NCBI GenBank assembly: GCA_018398805.1
Contig: JAGFBZ010000258.1
Location: 186,001-250,000 of the forward strand
DNA: 64,000 nucleotides
Origin: Hirundichthys speculiger
Taxonomy: Eukaryota; Chordata; Actinopteri; Beloniformes; Exocoetidae
Direction: 5' to 3'
Below the pieces are notes generated by a model. The model saw only the letters and a list, made by a program, of their open reading frames with translations. It made no database searches and was not told where the DNA came from. Shown piece after piece: positions 37,766 through 47,113 of this stretch; position 1 is the stretch's first letter, and each line of letters begins with the position of its first letter. Both the position numbers and the translations under genes were made by a program.

Positions 37766-38712
37766 AGGGGATTTGCACAACTTATCTTGCTACTGCAAGT
37801 CATATCACAGAGTGAGCATGCCCGGTGGTACCAGGCCAGAAATCAACCAGTCAGAGGATTTTCACAATGAACGGATGGAGATTTGCCAGCTGAAATTTTC
37901 GGAAATACTGCGAAATACTTTATGGCCAAAACTCATCACCTTCAGCACACAGCTATTTTATTTTACTGGCTAAAGAACTGAGTTTTGGTCCACTTTGTGG
38001 GACCGCTGCCTGAAATCTGTGCTGTGGAGACATTCCGAATGTATGCTTAATTATAAAAAAGAAATTTAAAAAAAATGGAGAGAGCAATGGATGGATGGAT
38101 TTACAGTTTTGGTACTAATTTTTTAGTGTTGTTGTTGTTGTTTTTATGTTTGAAGTAGCTGAAAAACCTGGACAATGAAGTGGAAAGCTTTCACACAGGA
38201 TTATTCCTGTCCCTCCAGAGGTGTGAAGTAAGAGGCTCAAAGGCTCTCTGATCACAAGATAAAGGCAGAACAACAGAATTAGCACTTCAAACAATAATGC
38301 ATTGGTTTAAAAAAAAAAAAAAAAAACCTAAAATAATAGATATACACACTACATATCCGTCCGGGTCAGAGTAAACACAGCATGCCGAGTCTGTGCCATT
38401 TTTAATGGGAGATTATCCTGGATGGGGGGAAACAGGAGAGGGAGACGTGGAAGACAAACAGCCACTTGTGGTGTTGTGTGTGTTTACCCACTTGATTGCT
38501 TGTCTTTTGGATGTGGGAGGGGGAGCAGCGGGAGACAGTATGATGCATCTGTTCTGCTTTATTCATTAATTTTTTTGTTTGTTTTTTTCCCTCTCAGTCT
38601 TATTATAGTAAGTAAGAAAGAAAGAAGACGTGAGGAGGGTCTTCTTGACAATGTCCAAAAAAAAAAAAAAAAAATTAAACATATACATGACAAGTTCAGT
38701 TGGGTTCAAAAC
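37766..38712. other. No gene seen
   Basis: Poly(A) runs at 38311-38327 and 38658-38674 and a GATGGATGG patch near 38090. Nothing coding. Confidence 0.4.
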
Positions 38713-39211
38713 ATCCCAAAACCTTTGCATAAGTGGTTTTAGCCCAACAGGTGAACTAAAATCATGTTGCCAGGGATGCGTACAGTTCCACTGCTTTCCC
38801 CGTTCTTGGCAGATCTGATCACTGCCCAGACCCCCAGTGCTTCTCCGAATGGTCCAGATGGACTCAGGATGCTGCTGAAGCTCTACAAGGGCTGCTTTAA
38901 GTCAACAAAGAGGGATGCATTTTGTCAAGGAGAGGACACGGAATATATAAAATTCTGTGAAAACATCATAATGGCAGCTCGCTCTATTCAGTGCTTCTGC
39001 AATAACAAACCATCGACCTGAAAGAACTTCTAAACAAGAAGTAAGACCTTCAGGTTGAAGGACAAACTGAGGCAGAGCAGGGGCTCTTAGAGCAGGGGAC
39101 AGGTGAGGAACTTCTGGACTCTGAAGCTTACCAACCAGTCTCACCTGGGGTAGATGATGCTGTCTTCTTTTTGCGGCAGAGAGCTCCCTCACACCTGAAT
39201 GCTGTTGGCAG
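38713..39211 (+). pseudogene. LINE A, segment 1: endonuclease-RT linker region
   Basis: Translation of about 38850-39015 reads DGLRMLLKLYKGCFKSTKRD, then a segment with EYIKFCENI and IQCFCNNKP. This fits the region between the endonuclease and reverse-transcriptase domains of a fish non-LTR retrotransposon (the pattern CFxSTDWD..YINFC..RTVRCFPNNKPW in intact copies, from memory). Stops follow. The element continues at 40060-40110 and 41271-42200, interrupted by a hAT element and by LINE B. The clade is probably in the CR1/jockey/Rex group. Confidence 0.7.
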
Positions 39212-40059
39212 TAGGGCTGGGCGATTTTATCGATTCTGCGATATATATTGATATTTTATTTCCCCAGGGAGTATCGATATTTCAGCCGCGGGTATCGATA
39301 TTCTAAGCTTTCTTCAAAACCACCGTGTCCTGCACGGGTGCTCTTCCTGCGAAGTGCAGGAAGAGCCATTAAGTCCTCCAGCCGCTAGTGTCGCTGTAGA
39401 GCATTTCTAACAAGTTATCCAGAAGCCAGCGTCTTTCTCTTCCAGCTAGAGCTGAGCCAGTCAGGAGAATGGCGGCGAGTATAAACTCAGCACCTGCATG
39501 CTTAAGCGCAGATGTGTGGGAGCAGTTTGGTTTTTAAAAGAAAAAGGAAAGCGACTATTGTGAGAAAAGTATGGCGGTTTGCAAGCTGTGTCACACAAAC
39601 GTGAAGTACTCTAGAAATACCACCAACCTGCGAGCCCACCTGAAACGTCACCACCCGGACAAGGTAATGCTAACTGGTTGTTGCCACCCGTTCACCTAGG
39701 TCGCAGAAAATTATGGAGTCCATTGCCTACTTTATTTGTCAGGATTCAGTGGTGGAAAACGAAGCACTTTAGGCGCATGGTGAACACGATGGAGCTCCGC
39801 TATCCTATTGTCTTTTATTCATTTTGTCCAGCATTTGCAAGCTGCCTGTCAGCCATATAATGTGTAATTGATGCTTTCAGTTCAATTAATTCAAACAAAG
39901 TAATTGGAACACTCACAAATCACTTTGTCCCGTTAAAATCTTTTAGAAAAATTATGTAATTGTATTGTAAGATGAATATCGATATATATCGTATTGTGAG
40001 CCAAATATATCGCATCGTATCGTATTGTATAGCGAGGTTAGTGTATCGCTACAGCCCTA
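39212..40059 (+). mobile_element. hAT element with BED exon, 848 bp, exact TSD (copy 2)
   Basis: It begins TAGGGCTGGGCGATTTTATC and ends ATCGCTACAGCCCTA. The 8-bp duplication gttggcag is at 39204-39211 and 40060-40067. It is highly similar to 14828-15924 across both ends and the BED exon, but carries a different internal deletion. It inserted into LINE A. Confidence 0.93.
39469..39812 (+). pseudogene. hAT transposase remnant: BED exon plus exon-2 scrap (copy 2)
   Basis: Exon 1 runs from ATG 39469 to a donor GTAATG at 39664. It reads MAASINSAPACLSADVWEQF and has the BED finger (CKLC, then HLKRHHP), but an in-frame TAA follows the GF at codon 23. Around 39713-39812 an exon-2-like stretch starts after a plausible CACCTAG acceptor: KIMESIAYFICQD, then SVVENEAL and RMVNTMELRYP across frameshifts. 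Copy 1 lacks the RMVNTMELRYP part but keeps LRPYSVVEN, so the two copies lost different pieces of one parent gene. Confidence 0.78.
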
Positions 40060-40110
40060 GTTGGCAGCACTGAGAATCACCTTCTATGACTTCTCTAGTG
40101 CCACCCTCAG
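40060..40110 (+). pseudogene. LINE A, segment 2: start of RT palm
   Basis: Between the hAT duplication and LINE B, one frame reads ALRITFYDFSSAT. This fits the first catalytic-Asp block of the reverse transcriptase (FxDFSSAFNTIQ in related fish LINEs). It continues, after LINE B, as LLLSEKLQS at 41271, as expected if LINE B landed inside this gene. Confidence 0.7.
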
Positions 40111-41270
40111 AAATCAGAATCGCCTTTATTGTCATTGTATTGCATACAACGAAATTTGAGTGCAACTCCTGGTGCGTTTGTGTAAAATAAAATAAAATAG
40201 GAATAAGATATAAAATATAAATATAAGATATAAAAGTGGCAGGTGCTATGTAAATATATGTACATTCAAAAGCTGTACAGTAGACATTCACTTGAAATGG
40301 TGGATTAATCTTATTGCACATAAGTCCCATTGTAAAATATTGCAGTAGTAGTGCAGTTCAGTATTGTTCATTTGTAATTGTTCATTGCAGTGATGGCTTG
40401 CGGAAAGAAACTGTCTCTGAGTCTGTTTGTCCGGGTTTTGTGTGACCTGTACCGCCTGCCTGAGGGTAGCAGGTCAAACAGGTGGTTGCCAGGGTGGGAT
40501 GCATCCCTGATGATGCTGGCAGCTCTGCTGCGGTAGCGAGAGCTGGCAATGTCCTCCAGGCTGGGCAGAGAGCAGCCAGTGATCCTCTGGGCTGTGTTGA
40601 TCACTCTCTGCAGCGCTCTCTTGTCTGCTGCTGAGCACCCTGCGTACCAGGCTGTGATGCAGTACACCAGGATGCTCTCGATGGTGGCCCTGTAGAACAT
40701 CACCAGCAGCTTCTCCTCCAGGTTGTTCCTCCTGAGCACCCTCAGGAAGTGGAGTCGCTGCTGGGCTTTCTTCACTGCCGCCGAGGTGTTAGCAGTCCAA
40801 GAGAGGTCCGCGGAGAGCTGCACGCCCAGGAATCTGATCGAGCTGACCCTTTCCACACAGTCCCCCTGGATGTAAAGTGGGGCTGGGTCTGCTCTGCTCT
40901 TCCTGAAGTCCAGAATTATCTCTTTTGTTTTTGTGGTGTTCAATGGCAGGTTGTTAGCTGAACACCACGCTGTCAGTCTGTTTACCTCATCTCTGTAGTC
41001 AGACTCATCTCCCCCTGAAATGAGCCCGACCACGGTGGTGTCATCCGCAAACTTTATTATGGTGTTTGAGAGATGGGTCGGAGAGCAGTCGTGAGTGTAA
41101 AGAGTGAACAGGAGGGGGCTCAATACACAACCTTGGGGGGAACCGGTGCTGAGAGTGATGGTGGAGGAGAGGTGGGGGCCAAGTTTGACGGACTGAGGAC
41201 GATCCGTCAGGAAGTCTTTAATCCACAGGCAGATGGGGGTGGAGATGCCCAGGTGGGACAGTTTCTGGCG
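40111..41270 (-). mobile_element. LINE B, 5'-truncated non-LTR retrotransposon inserted in LINE A
   Basis: Minus-strand element. Its 3' end (left, 40111-40367) is an A/T-rich untranslated region that terminates, read on the minus strand, in caataaaggcgattctgatt, typical of LINEs that end in short repeats. The right edge is set where LINE A resumes (41271). Only the reverse transcriptase C-terminal half is present, which is normal for incomplete reverse transcription. No clear target duplication was found. The uninterrupted frame says it is younger than LINE A. Confidence 0.82.
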
Positions 41271-41273
41271 CTG
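40368..41273 (-). CDS. LINE B reverse transcriptase, partial, open for about 300 codons
   Basis: A non-LTR reverse transcriptase fragment, the enzyme that copies LINE RNA into nicked target DNA. The frame is open from 41273 to its stop at 40368-40370. In order: [20 protein letters not shown] and RPQSVKL (palm), [20 protein letters not shown], the catalytic box [37 protein letters not shown], then the thumb-like [20 protein letters not shown]. It ends with [18 protein letters not shown] and SFFPQAIT. The first catalytic Asp block and the endonuclease are missing because the copy is 5'-truncated. A product would need a host promoter and would not be an active enzyme. Confidence 0.85.
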   Translation of the reverse strand, partial: QRQKLSHLGISTPICLWIKDFLTDRPQSVKLGPHLSSTITLSTGSPQGCVLSPLLFTLYTHDCSPTHLSNTIIKFADDTTVVGLISGGDESDYRDEVNRLTAWCSANNLPLNTTKTKEIILDFRKSRADPAPLYIQGDCVERVSSIRFLGVQLSADLSWTANTSAAVKKAQQRLHFLRVLRRNNLEEKLLVMFYRATIESILVYCITAWYAGCSAADKRALQRVINTAQRITGCSLPSLEDIASSRYRSRAASIIRDASHPGNHLFDLLPSGRRYRSHKTRTNRLRDSFFPQAITAMNNYK

Positions 41274-42200
41274 TTACTGAGTGAGAAGCTGCAGTCAAAG
41301 ACATAGACAACTTCCTGATGTCCTGAATCACTGACTAGTTGACTGACAGACCACAGTTCACCCGTCTGGGTGGCGTTCTCTCAGATGTGGTGGTCAGCAA
41401 TACGGGAACTGTCCTTTCTCCTTTTTTGTTCACCTCATACACCTCTCTCTTCCACTATGACTGATTACTGCCATCTGCAGAAGTTCAAGATGAGTCTGCT
41501 GTGGTTGGGTGTTTTGGACAGGCCTGGACAGGAGGGGGAGTACAGAGCACTGGCGGACAGATTTGTGGAGTGGGCTGGAAATAATCACCAACTACTCAAC
41601 GTGGATAAGACTGAAGAGATGGTTATCCGTTTCAGGAAGAATAGTGCACCTCTACAACCTCTCTTGTTTGAAAGAACCTTGGCATCAACATCAGCGGTAG
41701 ACTGAATTGAAAGACCAAGATTGATGATGTTCAGAAGAAGACGATGAACAGACTATTTCCTTTGGAAGCTTAGATCCTTCAGCGCTTTCAGTGAGATGGA
41801 AATATTATCCAATTCTGTTGCTGCCAGTGTGCTTTTCTTGCCGTTCAGGTGCACTGTTCTGTGTCAGGGGACCAGCCTTGGGGCACGCATCAGCAAGAGA
41901 CTAAATAAACGGATTAAGAAAGCTAGCTCCATAAAAGATTATAAACTGGACAGTGTGGAAGTGGTGGTGGAGAAAAGGACTATCAACAAGCTTTTATCTG
42001 TCATGAACAGTCAGGACCACCTTCTTCACTTCCACACTGACCAGACAGTGGAGTTCTTTTTTAAAGAGACTCTTGTTGATTGGCTGTTATTAGGACCACT
42101 ATGGGAAATCATTTCTACCATTTCCATTATCACTGTTCAACAACACTCAGACATCAGACAGAACACTCACTTCTCAGGTTTATCACACGATTCTCCATGA
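41271..42200 (+). pseudogene. LINE A, segment 3: RT palm to C-terminus, decayed
   Basis: Reading resumes with [18 protein letters not shown], stops, then LTDRPQF and VVVSNTGT...LSPFLF (the region before the YxDD box). It continues with EGEYRALADRFVEWAGNNHQ, LLNVDKTEEMVIRFRKNSAP and, after a frameshift, VAASVLFLPF...SLGARISKRLNKRIKKASS and VVEKRTINKLLSVM. The FADD box itself is degraded. Two separate frames (41370-41705 and 41796-42200) carry the better pieces. It is clearly older than LINE B. Confidence 0.8.
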
Positions 42201-42867
42201 TTCTCTGTAAGTGGTGAAGGACTCACACTGCTCGTGTTGTACTTTCTTTACCCTTCCAGTTCTCACCATGTTTGCCTACCTCACTGGACTTACTGAGCAC
42301 TTTGTTTAATTCCATCAAGTGAATATACCTTAAGACATACTTAAAAAAGTGATACATTTGTTTTTCTTAGTTGTTTTTCTTCTTATTTTTTCAATCCTGA
42401 TTAAATCAACCTGTCTGTAATAGACATATATATGTGAATAATGAATTTGAGCTTGGGAATCGCAAATGTAATTGTAATCACAGTATTTGTCATAAAAATT
42501 GCAATAATCGGTTGCTATTTTCCCCCCAAATTGTTCAGCTCTACGCTCAGAAATTGCTTCCACAGCTATTTGATTAATTGCTGTGAAATATGGTTTAGGT
42601 AATCAACGTTGTATTTCAGATGAACATGGGCGACATTGTAGTTTGATTGATGACTTAATTTCAAGGTCTACAACTTTTGTTTTCTTCTTTATGAAATTCT
42701 GTAATTTAGCTATTTTCTTGGGCTTCAAGTTTGGTTTTTAATTAAATTTGACTTTCTCTTTTACTTTTACTAAAAGTGTCTTCCTTTGTATATTCTGGTT
42801 AGTCTTACTTCTTGTCCCGTTTCAATTGACTGATTCAATTGACTGATTACCAAATCGGAATTTTATA
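42201..42867. other. No gene seen; possible LINE A 3' flank
   Basis: AT-rich DNA, maybe the untranslated tail of LINE A up to about 42300. A small duplicated word, ttcaattgactgattcaattgactgatt, occurs at about 42821-42848. Confidence 0.35.
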
Positions 42868-43215
42868 TGTACGGTTGTGTTCAGACTAATAGCAGTATTA
42901 GGCCTTTAAAAAAGTGAGTAAAGCTCAAAATCCAGCTTTTATTATGAGAACACTACATATATTGTTCCAAGTCAAAAAATGTAAAGAAAGATTAATCAAA
43001 ATTGTTTTTACTTTACAGAAGTGAAGAAAAAGGAATATTGGGCTGTTAGTGAGGTCATTCTGTGAAAAAACAGGTGTCAAACAGGTGACCCTTATTTAAG
43101 GACGAAGGCAGCAAATGTTGTACATGGTGGTGATAGTGCATTTCTTTCTAAAAATCTAAGTAAATTTACCAAACCAAAACCAGAAAGACGTGAAAGAAAA
43201 TTGAAAATCTATCAT
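42868..43215 (+). mobile_element. Tc1/mariner-like element, 5' end only
   Basis: It starts near TACGGTTGTGTTCAGACTAA followed by tagcagta, the terminus of a known fish Tc1-like family. It continues with the family's ggacgaaggcagcaaatgttg-type leader and a short relic around 43180 similar to the ERxERKLK start of a transposase. The catalytic part and right end are absent. Confidence 0.55.
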
Positions 43216-44275
43216 TTTGAATGGATTATAGAGTTGGGGATCCTTTAATGGTGGTGGAGGCGCCTCTTTCAATGCTCATTACTTGACCAGAGCGCTATTA
43301 CAGAAGGGTTACACACTAGGTCTCATGATAGGGTTGCTGGTTCGGTGGTGAGGAACTTTGGCCGTAAGCAGGCTGCAGCACAGGTGGGTGGCGCTGCTGT
43401 GGGGGCCTGACTGTAGGTAGGTTGTAGTTGGGTAGGTCACCCTGGGGGTCTAGTGGCGGTGTTGTTATGGGGCTATGGTGGGGTGGTTGCTGCAGGCATG
43501 CCTGGGTTGCTCCAGCCCACTGGCGTTAGACTATCTGCTCCCACCGAGGTAGTTGCCAACTCGACTGCCCATGAGACTTGGTGACCCTCACAGTTGAGGG
43601 GCCTGTGTGGTGTGGCTGTGTGCAACCCACCCTGTTGGTCCAGTGCCTTCTTTTCTGCTCTGTGTCCTTTGGGGTGGTGAGATGGATGTAGGGGACTGGG
43701 GGACACCCTTCCCTCAGCTTCGTGCCATGCCCACGGGTCTACTGTTGTGCTTCCATTTGTGCTGACTGGTTCCCTCGATGAGTCCTGGGCCAGTCCATTT
43801 TCTGTTGGCTCTGGGTTGTGGTGAGCTCACTATCTTGTCCTGGCTATTTGCTGCATTGGTGAAGGTCGGCTGCATGACACTGGCCCAACACACCAGCACC
43901 AGCTCTGATCCAGCCTTTAGTACTTTTGTGGTGACTGGTTGATGCTGAGCAAGTGTTGGAGGTCAACATCACAACTTTAGGTCTGACTGCCAGGCTGTTT
44001 TAACTCCGGTGTGGATACGGGGGTTACATAAAACATTACAACACAAACCTCCACACATTCATTTATATACACCACAACACACCACACAAACACCACATGC
44101 CTCAGCATACTACACACACAACACCTATCACTGCCTGTCTTGTGTCTTTGTCTGTTCTGTCCTTTCATGCTCCACTGTTGGTGATTTTAGTCATCTCTGA
44201 CAGCATCAGGGTTTTGGAAGTTAATCAGATATGTTAGATCAGACCTTCAAGGAGCGCTGGTGAGGCCCATGCGTA
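43216..44275. other. No gene seen; strongly G/T-skewed block
   Basis: From about 43240 to 43930 the plus strand is rich in GGTGG/TGGG words, and 44020-44125 is ACAC-rich, so the skew flips. Frames on both strands are compositional. It may be the untranslated part of an old retroelement, but no terminus or domain was recognised. Confidence 0.4.
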
Positions 44276-45371
44276 TGAACCAGGAGACTAACAACTGCTG
44301 AAAGATTTTGCCTTGGACTCTCCCATGGATCCCATTTTTACCCAGTCTCTTTCTTATTGTTGAATCCTGAACGCTGACCTTAACTGAGACCAGTGAGGCC
44401 TGCGGTGCTTTACACTGAACGCATGGGAGGTGGTGATGTTTTCCTCATCATACTAAAAACAGCCAATCAAATTTCTTTGCTTTCCCTACACAAATAACTC
44501 AAACGTGCTTTGAATTAGTTCCACCTCCGTGTGTGATTTCATTCGCTAGCTCTAGCTGTATAGCAGCAACCCGACTGGCTGAACTGCGGCAGGAAAAGCT
44601 GAAAATCCCCCAACTTTTAACAGAGCCAATGCAGTCGGCACGACTCATGGCGCCCACAATTCAGTACAGCAATGAATGACATCACCTTACTCAAAGTCTA
44701 TGGTAATGGACACAGGAGGCGCACGCAACGTGGCTGTGAGTTTAGCATTAGATGTTGTTCTGGGTTCTTTTGTGGCCTCCTGGATGAGTCGTCGCTGTGC
44801 TTTTGGAGTAATTTTGGTAGATTGGCCATTCCTGGGAACGTTCATCACTGTTCCATGTTTTCTCTATTTGTGGATTTTGACTCTCACTGTGGTTCACTGG
44901 AGTCCCAAAGCCATAGAAATAGATTTGTAACCATATCCAGACTGATAGATGCCAATGATTTTGTTACGTCAGCTGTGTTTTTGAGGTTGGGGTATGATGT
45001 GCTGCTTTTCAGATCTTTTAGCCTATTTAATGTTGTCAGATAGGTTCTGTTTAAGTGATTTCTGGATTCTATAGTAATCCTGGGTGAGGGTAGTGAAACT
45101 GAATTCAGCTTTTCAAAAATTGTGGTTTATCACAGTTAATTCATGATTTAATGAGAGAGCAATTACATTGGGCCAGGGCCAGATTGGTTAGGACAGCTTT
45201 TTCCCCCTCAATAAAAGAAAGCATAATTTAAAAACTAACTCTGAATTTACATAGTTTATTTTTATCTAATATTAACATTTGTTTGATGATCTGTTACATG
45301 CAAGTGTGACAAAACAGCAGAAACTGAAGAAATCTGTAAGGGGGCAAATACTTTTTCACAGCGCTCTATAC
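44276..45371 (-). pseudogene. Minus-strand Tc1-like transposon with dead transposase
   Basis: Read on the minus strand, about 45000-44735 gives NKIIGIYQSGYGYKS, ISMALGLQ (stop) TTVRVKIHK (stop) and KHGTVMNVPRNGQSTKITPK, then AQRRLIQEATKEPRT. This is the paired helix-turn-helix of Tc1 transposases in nearly one frame with two stops. The plus-strand right end gggggcaaatactttttcac (about 45341-45360) is the terminal motif of this fish family. A block of about 310 bp at 44413-44731 seems foreign: family sequence stops at gaggcctgcggtgcttta and resumes at tagatgttgttctgggttct. The left boundary is approximate. Confidence 0.72.
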
Positions 45372-45985
45372 TGAACTCACCATCTGTTCCGCAATAGGTA
45401 ATGCACAGTTTCAGATTAAATTCATATCCCAGATCAATTCATGCTAAAACAATATTTGAATATCATCAGGCAGAATTATTAATGTTGAAGTTTCACACTA
45501 ACCAAATTAAAAGCTCTTGACTGAATAAACATAGGATTGCTGGGTTTCCATAATTCATCTGCCATCTTAAAAATACAACAGCATATTAGGGCCATTTTAG
45601 CGGAGGAAAAATGTGGGGCAGAGAACAGATTTTATATGCAAGTCACCAACAGCCCACCCCACGGTGTTATTTTTGTTTTTCCTCAAATGGCCTGAATATG
45701 CAGCCATGTAAATGTCAGTTAGTGCTTTTACACTCTGATGTTAATTCATTCTTTTCAGCACTGAATCTGTTGGATTGTTGGTCCTGCGGGCTTTTAACCC
45801 GAACCAAAAATCCATCTTTTTGACCAGAAATCAATGTTTTAGTGGTACAAAGGAACCTTTGCAATTTTTAGCTTAGAGGGCCTCCTTGGAAGCGTGAAGG
45901 TTAAGTTGCTTTCTGACACTGAGATTTCCTCTTGCTCCGTTACTCTCATGTTTCCTACTACCTCTGGACTGCTGAAAGAATTGAA
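45372..45985. promoter_or_regulatory. Candidate conserved non-coding element (about 45400-45760)
   Basis: Repeat-free AT-rich DNA with CCATAATTCATCTGCC, GCCATTTTAGCGG and TATGCAGCCATGTAAATG words. There is no coding signal. It looks like deeply conserved non-coding DNA, but without an alignment this remains a guess. Confidence 0.22.
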
Positions 45986-46007
45986 CTATATAAACTGCTG
46001 TTTTAAC

Positions 46008-46171
46008 TTTCATTTCAGCTGTGCCCTGTTCAGGGTCGCCACAGTGGCGTGATCTGTATTGGAAGCTTGGCACAAATTTTACATGGGATGCTCTTCCTGA
46101 CACAGCCAGGATTCAAACCTGGGACCTCCCATATGGTGGGAGACAGCACTACCATTAAACCCCAGGGAGGT
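46008..46171 (-). mobile_element. tRNA-derived SINE with 22-bp target duplication
   Basis: Read on the minus strand from 46171, the head has an RNA polymerase III box A-like TTTAATGGTAGTGCTG and a clear box B, GGTTTGAATCC. The tail follows with gtcaggaagagcatcc, ttgtgccaagcttcc and ccactgtggcgaccctga, related to the tail of the SINE at 30697-30920. Bases 45986-46007 and 46172-46193 are the same 22 bp with two mismatches, the target duplication left by LINE-type priming. The 3' end on the minus strand is short and A-rich (gaaatgaaa). Confidence 0.88.
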
Positions 46172-46700
46172 CTATATAAACTCATGTTTTAACCCCATTA
46201 AAGCCGTTATTGTGGTTTACCTGGTGAGTTTAATTTGTTGCTTCACGTTTCATAATTAACCCTTAAATGTGGCGTTGATGGATATTAGGGCTGGGACGAC
46301 GCGTCGACGTCATCGATTACGTCGACGCAAAAAATACGTCGACGCAGAAACTGCACGTCGATGCGTCGTCACTCAGAATCAAAAAATGGCGGCGGCCGCG
46401 GCATCGAGTAGCACCGAGTCGGGGGAGAAAGCTATCTCGTAACAGGATTTCAAATGTATGGGGTACTTTACACCTAAAGGTAACGATTCGGTGGTCTGTG
46501 ATCTGTGCACAATAGAGATGGCATATTATAAAAGCACTACCGCGATGCACCAGCACCTTAAGAGGAGGCACCCGGGAGCTGCTCGTGTGGAGGAGAAGAC
46601 ACCGTAAGTTTTCAACTTTTTTTTCTTTCCTTGTTTGCAATGATGAACCCCGTCATTCATCCGAACCGCACAACGTAACTTGTGCTCCAGCCTCGCACAA

Positions 46701-46980
46701 TAGAGATGCGCGGATGACGTTTATTTTAACCCGCAACCGCTTCTTAAAATCTCTATCCGCCCGCATTTGCAGGAACGTTATTTCACCAATTTTCAAAACC
46801 GAACCGACCCGCCATCCTTTTTAATAATATGTAAAATATTTTTTCTTATTACTATTATTTGAGTGCTTCAACCGCAACCCGCCCGAATTTAATTAAAGTA
46901 TTATTTTTTGAGGAGTCATCCGCCCGATATGCGGATTATCCGCTCTGCCTGCGGGTGCACGGTTCAACCGCGCATCTCTA
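46701..46980. mobile_element. hAT MITE, 280 bp, nested in the intron of the larger hAT
   Basis: Ends are TAGAGATGCGCGG and CCGCGCATCTCTA, a perfect 13-bp terminal inverted repeat. Subterminal DNA has CCGCAACC/CCGCCCG words. Flanks are tcgcacaa (46693-46700) and tcgcacac (46981-46988), 7 of 8 identical. No coding capacity. It entered after the host element was in place, or moved with its parent copy. Confidence 0.9.
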
Positions 46981-47060
46981 TCGCACACACAGAACATGTG
47001 AACACTTAAACACACACGCGCCTTAACTGACACACACTCCTCAAATACATGCTAAAGTTA

Positions 47061-47113
47061 GTTTTTTTTTTTTTTTTTTTAATTTCTTTCTTTGTCTGCC
47101 TTTTTTTTTTTTA
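47061..47113. repeat. Poly(T) tracts
   Basis: Two T runs (about 47061-47080 and 47102-47113) upstream of the exon-2 acceptor. Together with the TTTTCAG they could serve as part of a pyrimidine tract, though they lie 140 bp or more away. Confidence 0.7.

Noticed and set aside
37632..37973. 113-codon plus-strand frame
   Set aside because: Begins in the 3' untranslated part of Tc1 copy A and has no domain.
44672..45043. 123-codon plus-strand frame
   Set aside because: Largely antisense of the Tc1 helix-turn-helix relic, which reads on the minus strand.
46090..46171. tRNA gene on the minus strand
   Set aside because: It has box A and box B but no full cloverleaf and is followed directly by a SINE tail with target duplications, so it is a SINE head.
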